From: Prostheceraeus crozeri
Taxonomy: Eukaryota > Platyhelminthes > Polycladida > Euryleptidae
NCBI GenBank assembly: GCA_907163375.1
Contig: CAJQUW010010302.1
Coordinates: forward strand, 496,001 to 560,000
DNA: 64,000 nucleotides
Direction: 5' to 3'
Below are positions 55,700 to 64,000 of this stretch, piece after piece. A model generated the notes under the pieces. That model was not told the DNA's origin and did no database searches. It worked only from the letters and a program-made list of their open reading frames with translations. A program made the translations under genes and the position numbers. The number at the start of each line of letters is the position of its first letter. Within the stretch, counting starts at the first letter, position 1.

Positions 55700-58020
55700 T
55701 ATATGCCTGTAGTTTGTCAGTATCCGTCTTGAACTCGTTGTATCACCATCTGTTTTATTAATATGTGAATTGAGAAAGTGTTAAACATCACTAAACCGGT
55801 CTTCCAACTCATCGCTTTGTTTTCCATGGTGCTATCGGTTTGTGGAGGTCAGCGTCTCTCTAGTCCTAGATAGTTTATTCTATAGAATATCTGCTGTATT
55901 TGTCGATAAATGTAGCGAAAATTGAATGCAAATGGCACTTAAAGTTTTACATAATATCTAGAGTAACTAAAATTGATATCAGACTTTATTAAGTACATGT
56001 AGGCTGCACACCAAATGAAAAAATACTATGAACCAATGAATTGAAATCTAAGAATTGACTCATTTGTTTTGAAGCTGTTTGCTTTTGAAATTTCATTTGA
56101 GATAAATCAAATGCTATCAGTTTTTTCGAGAATTTACATAAAGCAGATTATCTTATCCCGAAGATATGCAAACAAAGGCTCTGTTGTTCGGTTGCTTTTA
56201 TTTGAAATAAATCTGCACTGTGCAAAATTATCAGAATTATGCTCTTAAGTAGAAATGACTAGACAGACCTGGGCGAATCGCGTGATAGTACATGACAGTG
56301 ATTGAAGTAATTTTCCACAACTTGCAGGAATAAAGGGGAAATGTTGTCATTTAATGATAAGGAGACCATTCCTGACGTTCTCTGCACCCAGCAAAAGATT
56401 AAAAAGTTCAAGAAAATGAAAATCAGGAAACAACAACCGGTTAAAGATCAAATTCATCTCATCATTTAAAGTATTATCAAGCTGTGTGAGTCATATGGAA
56501 GACTTTCATTGAATAGTATTTCTATTGTAAAATGTAGTTAAAGCTGTCTGCATCTTGTCACATACTTCTGATTTAGCGAACGTCCACTTTTGTCTACAAA
56601 AGTAGTCGCGAAGTACGAGAAGTCGACTGATGTTAGACGAAACCAGACTAAAGCTGATTGCCTAAAGCGGTGGATCAGTAGCCACTGCACGATCTATCAC
56701 TAGACCTCGTGTTACTCAGACTCTCGCGTAACTGACTCTCGTGTTGCGGAGAGAAATTGAACTTTACTTTCAAACTTTTGAAATAAGAAAGTTGAAAAAA
56801 TTTAGTGAAAATTTCCATTATGTACACGAGGATGTGAAATGAATTTGTGTTACTTTCACTCATACTACTGAAGATGGATTGTTATACCCTTCATGCAGCA
56901 ATCGGCTGCTTTATGAGTGTTGTATTCACATGAAACCGAAGGAACTGGTGTGGTTGAGGTTGCACCATTCATAGATTTCATAAGCTATTTCATGTCTTCT
57001 GCATGAATTTTTGCATTCAGAGCTTCTTTTTGTTACTTATGTCCTTTTATACTCGTCAGCATAAATGTAATCCACGACATGTGTATTTTACGAGTATCAA
57101 GATGAAATTGCCGAATTTCATTCAGGTATCGCCTACAATTTAGAAAAGTCTACATAGCCAGCAGCTATGATGATGCGATATGTGCATATTTTCAATAAGT
57201 ACATGGAGTGTCCTATAAGTTCATGTGAATAAGTGCTTGCTTCTTGAAGCATTCAGTCATACACTAACATTTCTTTAATTGGTTTATAAAGAATTTGATG
57301 CATATCCCAGTTTCACCCATCAGCAGCTTTCAAGATGTGAAAAAATCACAATTTCTTTTTGTAATACTCATATAATATCATTTTCTCAGACTTTCAGTCT
57401 GTTTATACATTAAATGCTACATAGACATAGAAGTCCATGCTGTGTTTAAAGAATTCGATCGTTTCATGCTAACCGCTTCATGGGAAGCTTACAGACGGTT
57501 AGTTAAGCAGACGGCTTGTAAGAGTTCATCTCATCCCTCAAATACGACTCCGACTTCAACAATTTAACGTTCAAATTTCAAGCATATCTCGCGGGATCAA
57601 TCCGTTGTCCTTTTCTGTTGTTGAGATCACAATATCATTCGCCAAATTATCAGAAAGCATTTGGAGATTGAGCCTAATCCAAATTTGCTTTTTCAAAATT
57701 GTCCTCTGGAGAAGCATCGCTGAATTTGTAAATAGCAGCGATTGCATTCAATTTACATTTGCTCCAATCGGTTAAGATAGAACTTCAATTCAATATCTCA
57801 TTATTATGAAAGAACTTCTTGGCGCTGATTGTATGAAGTATGGATCCTCGCATGGACTTTGAGCCGAGTTCTTTTATACTCAAGCTGTACATCGGTGCAA
57901 TATGTTCTAAGCTGGTATTCTGCAAATGTGCGGCACAACCTTCCTTGAAAGTTTTAATGAAAGTCAGTAATGTGCATCACGCATTTCTGAATTCTAAAGC
58001 TATAGTCAAGCTTCAATGAA
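55700..58020. other. No gene supported
   Basis: Only short frames. A possible 42-codon frame after an acceptor at 56330 (MLSFNDKETIPDVLC...) has no recognised relative. Confidence 0.45.
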
Positions 58021-58029
58021 GTTTATGAC

Positions 58030-58200
58030 AGACGTTCACTTTGAAAACAATATTGCGTCGTAGACAAGCATCAAGATAACGGCTTCCAGTGGGTGACAAA
58101 TAATAAGGTACCTAGGTAACGGTACCTTGTCAGTGTGGTTTTCAGCATGAAATCATTTTTATATAATAGCGCACAAGACATCGCCTACGAACCTAAAACC
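58030..58200. repeat. Dispersed repeat, relative of 4140-4330
   Basis: Shares ordered words with the segment near 4.2 kb (AACAATATTGCG, CTTCCAGTG, TGACAA, GGTACCTTG, CAGTGTG, ATGAAATCAT). GGTACC is itself repeated here around CTAGG. Confidence 0.45.
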
Positions 58201-60560
58201 ATCGTAGGTTTCTCAAATTCTCAGTGTTGAAATTGACGCTGTCGTGGGAAAATGTTTGCTAATTCAACAGACTGATTAATTGTCTACTACTTATAGATGA
58301 GACGGGATGAGCATGACCGTAGAATCGGTAAATCAAATGCACATGTCTAATCAGATAGGTCATAATCATAACCTTATTTGCCTCAGGGGGATGCCCCTCA
58401 GCATCTTATATCTCACGCGAGAGAATGAACAATTGTTGGAAAGTCTCTTGGTGCGACTTTTCCAAACTTTGTGTTGGATTTCTCTTAGTGGCAGCTGTTA
58501 GTGTGTAGAACCAATGTTTTAGCTCAGGAGCCACTAGAGAAAAGCATTTACGATCTCATTTTTACGACATTTTCGATTCTCACTTCTATTGCGCAGAATT
58601 ACGGATTCTAAATTGATTTACAGCTTCTATATTTTACCCGTTCAGGAAATATGGTCGAGTTATTAATGGAAGTTAGTTTATCAATAGTCAAATGCTTTCT
58701 ACCTCCCTATGATGACTGATATTACGCATGTTCTTCACACACTACTTGCAAATTCATATTCGCATTTCAACAACTGAGCGAATCACACAAGCGTCTTAGT
58801 TAGCATGCAATACACCGAAATCTCTCTTAAATATTTTGTAATATAACTGAATAAAAATAACATTCCAACGTTTGCGAGCGCTCAACCCGTTGAGCAGCAG
58901 CAACTGAATTTTAAAAGAATGATGGTTTCAACTTCAAAATGCTGTTCATAGTTCCTTGCTATTTTTGAAAGCAAATCCGATAGCAGCATCAGACAGAGCA
59001 TATTATGCCAAATAAGTTATACCATTATTTTCATTCTTTCAACTGTTTGAGCAACAATTAAGAAATTTAAAAAATGATAGCTTGAATTTTAAAATACTAT
59101 TTATAGCAACATGATCAACTTGGAATGCAAAAGCAATGCCACCATCGGAGAGAGCACACGCGAAATGGGTATTCCCTATTACGTCATGTCACTGGTATAC
59201 TCACTGTGCAATTTTATACATGAACTGCATTGAATTGAAGTGCAAAAGTTGGGAATTCAACATTGCCGTAGGTTGTTGACATAGATCAAAATTATTAAAG
59301 TTCATTTACCAAAAAAGTTCATTATTAATCCAGTTAAAATTATCAAGCCATTGAAGTTGCAAAGAAAGTAACGAAGACATGAGAAATCAATTGGTCATCC
59401 ATACATGTACAGTATTTCTACACTGATTATCTGCATGGCATAGCTGATCCATCATTCAGTGGTCGCTTGCAAATAGTGTAAAGTAGATATATTTCGTTAG
59501 ATTAAGGATGTCTTAAATTTCACTCCCATGATTCCATGATTCTATCATGTCAACCTTACCCTTCTTATGACTCGGATATTCTATTTTGCTTGCATTTTTA
59601 TTGTTCACCTTTGATTGAAAATGACTATGCCAATGGCAATCCATCCTTTTTGAACACCAATGCCTCCCCCAATTTCTGAGCCGTATCTGGGCTCGATTAG
59701 GCCAGCTGCTGCTTCATAATACGGGCATACTCAAAATTCATAATATTCGATGTTGATGTAATCTCTGAACCTATTATACATCATGAATTGAAATGAAATC
59801 AACATATGAAATGTGTTCAATGACATGACGTTTATGGGCTTTGGTGTCACTGGGTGGGTGCATTTCATACGTTTCGAATGACAAATTATAGTAGTATGAA
59901 AGAAAATTAACTGCAGAGTAAGTGATTACTTAAGCGCGCTTTCAGTGACCGCTGATGATTGGCAGAAACAAAGAAAGAACCACTGCGAATTTCCTTATTT
60001 TTAGTTCGACCGCTTTCCACTCTTCTTTTACTGATTATTTATGACTAGACGTTCACGCCGGCGCCAAATCTTCCAATAACTAAAATTTTATCATTGAGTT
60101 ACCTTTATGAAATACGTGCAGAATGCCATTCATGCAGGCCTATAGTGCCAGCCGGGCCGGATATTTTGGCACCAGTCGGTCTTAGTCCCGGTTCATGGTC
60201 CGCTTTATTCAAAGTAGTCATTTGAAAGCAGTTTCATACTCAAGACTCACTTAAGATGTACATGCATGTGTTCAGAATGAAGACATAGACATTCATCAAA
60301 GGCATATACTGGTAGCCTACATGGCAACCACCGACTAATTTTTTTGATGGATTTAGGAAGGGTGTATATGTTTGCAAATATGCGCAATCATAATTCAAAG
60401 TATGCAAACGCATGCTTGCTTTCAAACCTTGATGATGAACAATGACGAGCAAAGGAAATTGCATTGTCAACTGTCTCGTTTTTCATGACTTCTGTGCAGA
60501 ACGCTCTGGTTTCAAAATGAAGATTATGCGTGCATGACAGGGGAACCCACATTCTAACCA
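58201..60560. other. No gene seen
   Basis: No recognised protein, RNA gene or bounded element. Confidence 0.5.
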
Positions 60561-60565
60561 ATTAT

Positions 60566-60988
60566 TATGTTGAGTTGGGAAGAGTCAAATTTTGTTGGAT
60601 GTTCAAAATCTAATAATTTGCGATATATTTCGATCAGCACCTTCCGGTCATCTTCAGGCAGGTGAATCTATTTACAGACTATTTACAAAAAATGCAAACA
60701 TAGTCATGTATAAACATAGATTTGAAAGATAAAAGCGACAGATAGTAATGGACAAGCAATCTGATAGCTTTGATCTGACTGAATAAGAACAATTGAAACA
60801 GGCAGTAGTGGGTTACAATTTACCCAATTTACCAGTAGTAGAGTGAAATTTTTTTGAATTCTGCACTTTATATGGATTAATTTGCCTTAAGATAATCGGC
60901 AGTTGCTGATTGAAATATATCACAAATATGAAAGAAATTATTAGATTTTGAATATTCAACTGAACTTGGTTCTTACCAACTTAACATA
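60566..60988. mobile_element. Miniature inverted-repeat element, 423 bp
   Basis: The left arm TATGTTGAGTTGGGAAGAGT runs on with TTGGATGTTCAAAATCTAAT and GATATATTTCGATCAGC; the right arm repeats this in inverted orientation (TATGTTAAGTTGGTAAGAAC, ATTCAAAATCTAATAATTT, GATATATTTCAATCAGC). Arms of about 75-90 bp. The target duplication is ambiguous. No coding capacity. Confidence 0.8.
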
Positions 60989-61026
60989 GTTATGTCAAAC
61001 CAATACATGTTCACGACAACTAACCA

Positions 61027-61746
61027 TAGAGTTGGCCGGTAAAAACCACCCTGGTTTTTCCGCCTGGTAAAAACCGGTAAAAACCTGGTAAAAACCACCA
61101 GCTTTTGTCACCATTTTCGGCTAAAACTAGCTAAAACTATTTTTCCAGCATTACTACTTAAGTTTTTTGGGTACATACAATATAAGGGATCATCGTCACT
61201 CCTTACTTTATTGATGAACGTTGGTCGCAATACGTTTACTTTACTTTTTCATCATTTGATAAACATTTAGGCCTGCATTTTCACAATTCAAACCTATCAA
61301 TATCGCATTTCAATCAAGAATATGTTCCAAGTATAGGTGTAAGAATATGAATTATTATAAAAAATATTGTTATAAAGCTGTTGTACATTATTCTTCTAAG
61401 TGTGCACGCATTTTGTTGCTTTACGAATTTCATTCATTGTAAGATGCAACAGACGTCCATGCTGGAAGGAAATCACTTGGCTCTATATAAAAGATCGAAA
61501 ACAGGCATCATATCATGTACAGACAACATCGTTTGTCGTTCGCTATAAAAGCATATCAGGTGTTTCCATCACAGAATGAATGTCATGTTTTGGAAGATAA
61601 GAGTTGCAAACTGCAAACCCGCATGCACCGTAATACTTAAACCCCAAGTTGCAGTCGATCATTTCGTGAAGAAATAGACTGATTTTTCGGAATTTTAGTT
61701 TTAGCCGGTTTTTACCAGTTTTAGCCGGCAAAAAGCCAACCTTGCA
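61027..61746. mobile_element. hAT-type non-autonomous element, 720 bp
   Basis: The 8-bp word ACTAACCA flanks it (61019-61026, 61747-61754). The ends read TAGAGTTGGCCGGTAAAAAC and, inverted, TGCAAGGTTGGC...GCCGGCTAAAAC. CCGGTAAAAACC/GGTTTTTACC words repeat at both sides (61040-61100, 61690-61735). No transposase. The end sequence and duplication size fit hAT. Confidence 0.8.
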
Positions 61747-61759
61747 ACTAACCAATAAT

Positions 61760-63440
61760 ATTTAATGACATTTGCGCTCATTAGTATTGTAAACCGTGCT
61801 AATTAAAAACAACTATGCATCGGCTACATTTGAAATAATTATCAAAAACATGCCAGGGAAATTTATCTTCAAGATCAGCGGTCCGGGCTCAGCCCAAGCT
61901 GATTCCGGTTCTCACTCAGTTCATTAAAGGTAGCCGCACTAGCAAGGGTAATATAATTTTCATAAACCGTGCTACCTCTTCTCGCGTCTTCTCATCAGTG
62001 GTGTCAGAACATGACCTTTCAAATGAGACAGCGTTATATTAATGCAGCTGAGGAAATGCGGAGATTAAGATGGTGGCGTTAATGAATGCGCTCGGTTCAT
62101 GATGAAACTCAGTTTCGTTTGTTATAAAGATTTAATGAAAAGTGAAATGATTCCATAAAGTCCGCAAATTGAGATGCCAATTTTTGTATTTTTCTTAATA
62201 CCTTCGTGACGTAAACAGGGATTTGTGATGATACATTTCCTACTACTTAGCGATTATTATCTTCTTCCATCTTCGCTGTCACGTTCTTGTCAATCTGACT
62301 GTCTCACGGATGTCAAGATCTTGTTACGATAGCGTTCATATAATGCATGACAACTTGACATATTTCATCTTTCGTGTTATTGCCTACCACAAAATAGCTG
62401 TCATTTGCTAATACTTATTTGCTTTGAATGTCAATTTTCTATGTACATACTGTTGATCCAGTTTGATAGCCATTACCGATTAATGACGATGATGAAGCTT
62501 CCAGAATCTGTGAGTCATCTTCCAGTGATATAAGTAGTATTTAAATGTTGAGGGTATTTAAATGTAATTTCGGTGTTGCTACGTTTTGTACGGAACGGCA
62601 ATTTTATCACGATTGTGTTTTTGTGAACCAAATGCAAGCGCGAAAGGAATCTCAGTGGCATCAAGTCCGATATAGGTTTCTACAATATACCAGCCACAAA
62701 CATCTAAACTAAGATATTGAATATCCTATCCTTGTTTAGTAGAATAATTTAGGGGCTCATAGTCGTTTTATGAGAGGCTGCGCTTGCTCACATTTGTTTC
62801 ATCGAAGGCTACCGTTTATCAAATGGCCTAATTATAAAGAAGACTTTATATGAATATGTCGAATATTGTATATTCTGCAATTTCTGGAAGTGACAGTCAT
62901 TAACGTCACAAGAGTGATTTTCTGTCAGTTTTATCTCATTCTATGATACATCAATGATTCATGAAATATTCACGTGAGTTGTCCATACGCACAACCCTTT
63001 TAATCTTCATCAAACATATTAATCAAAAATCTTATGGTAATAGATGGTATGGGTTTCCAACTTATTCAGAGATTCACATTGCTTTCGACAAGCGATCACA
63101 GATCAAAGGTGAGAGTTCTTCATCGGATACAAATTTTCATTGATAGCAGGTGAATATTGACCAATTAGATTCAAAAATTTATTGCATTCAATTACTATTC
63201 TCTGATCACATTACTATGATATCAAGGTCATACTCATATAAGATTTATTAAGTAGCTAACTTATTCTAAAAGAAACAGGAGAATGTAGGCCTAAGTCAAT
63301 TCGAGCATGCCTTACTCGTTATTGGCCAATACATCCCGAACTGATTGAATAACTGACAATGCAGATGACGAATTCCGTACTCCATTTCATGCCATGTACG
63401 AAAAGCACCCTCTAAAGTTATTCTCTACCGACTAACGGCA
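61760..63440. other. No gene seen
   Basis: AT-rich DNA, a weak inverted pair GGTAGC..GCTACC at 61930-61975, no coding signal. Confidence 0.5.
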
Positions 63441-63449
63441 GCTCATTGG

Positions 63450-63545
63450 ACGACAAACTGCTGATTGGGGGCGTCGGATGTCTCGCGTCTCAAGTGTTTA
63501 TTAACATGATCTGGGTAGTGTGCGATGCGTGTCATGAGACAGAGT
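63450..63545 (-). promoter_or_regulatory. CCAAT-box pair in a CpG-richer patch
   Basis: ATTGG occurs at about 63456 and 63474 (CCAATGAG and CCAATCAG on the minus strand), with CpGs around. It resembles a small promoter for a minus-strand transcript, but no exon was found nearby. Confidence 0.2.
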
Positions 63546-64000
63546 AGGGGCCTGTAAATTCGAAATGATCGTCGAATCGGTAACAGTCTGCATATGAAGC
63601 TGCATAATAGTATGCATTCTTTGACAATGTATTTGTGGTTTAAAACCTTAAATTGTTCTTCAATGCTAGGATCGTCCGCCTGTTACAAACAAATTGATGA
63701 GTATGACCTTATAGAAGAGTCATTGGCCGCCACTGATTTCATTATATGATGAAGATTGTGGCTCCGTGACTTTGTAATCTTCACATGCATATCGGAAAAA
63801 ACACAGGTCTAATGCTCCCCAAAATCCACTTGATCAGAAATATTTATTTCTTATAGGATCTTCAATAATTCCTGTTTGAAGAAAATTATCCCTTTCAACT
63901 CCATAAAGCTCACGTGTTAGCATTTTTTCAGACATCAAGTGAAATTCGGGAATAACATATCGAACATTATTACGGCGCAAAGAAGCACATTCTTCTAATT

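Noticed and set aside
56331-56470. 42-codon frame after an acceptor-like site (MLSFNDKETIPDVLC)
   Set aside because: No homology, no upstream exon in phase, and such frames arise by chance in this AT-rich DNA.

Overview
This is an AT-rich, repeat-packed stretch of metazoan nuclear DNA, probably from a marine invertebrate; an echinoderm-like deuterostome is a guess from the mix of elements, not a proof. Only one host gene can be supported firmly: a two-exon dynein light chain of the LC8 type on the minus strand (coding exons 16923-17063 and 14676-14810), found by its protein sequence and exact GT-AG splice sites. A weaker candidate, a TATA-type promoter with a first exon and a short start exon, lies at 53080-53632 on the plus strand. 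Nearly everything else is transposable elements, many nested in one another.

Layout. 0.1-2.9 kb: a decayed hAT transposase (minus) carrying two clean miniature-element insertions (704-bp foldback with a TA target duplication; 313-bp element with a 9-bp duplication). 3.2-6.4 kb: no genes, a short palindromic satellite and two dispersed repeats. 6.4-11.2 kb: a mariner element with long inverted ends, split by a LINE with an uninterrupted 1006-residue EN-RT reading frame. 11.8-14.0 kb: an old LINE (ORF1-EN-RT order visible). 14.7-17.2 kb: the LC8 gene. 17244-36549: a 19.3-kb Polinton/Maverick fossil with a perfect 6-bp target duplication (GCAACT), AG-starting inverted terminal repeats of about 3.1 and 3.9 kb, a protein-primed type B DNA polymerase region interrupted by a 2.7-kb LINE, and no recognisable integrase, ATPase, protease or capsid. 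36.6-40.6 kb: another LINE carrying a piggyBac insertion (TTAA) and a hAT insertion (8-bp duplication). 41.0-41.8 kb: a LINE 3' end with a Harbinger-type miniature element. 44.4-51.4 kb: two tyrosine-recombinase (Crypton/DUF3504-type) genes, one broken and one almost intact, accompanied by three hairpins of shared design. 51.4-64 kb: mostly unique or ancient DNA with one tRNA-derived SINE and two miniature elements.

How the parts relate. The Polinton sits about 175 bp upstream of the LC8 start codon, just beyond promoter-like motifs, so it may have displaced upstream regulatory DNA. The nestings give relative ages: hAT older than its two inserts, mariner older than its LINE, Polinton older than its LINE, and the 36.6-kb LINE older than its piggyBac and hAT. 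The most unusual signals are the polymerase-only Polinton with very long asymmetric ends, and the recombinase gene bracketed by hairpins that repeat the same CTCG..CTCG motif and share a 14-bp word.
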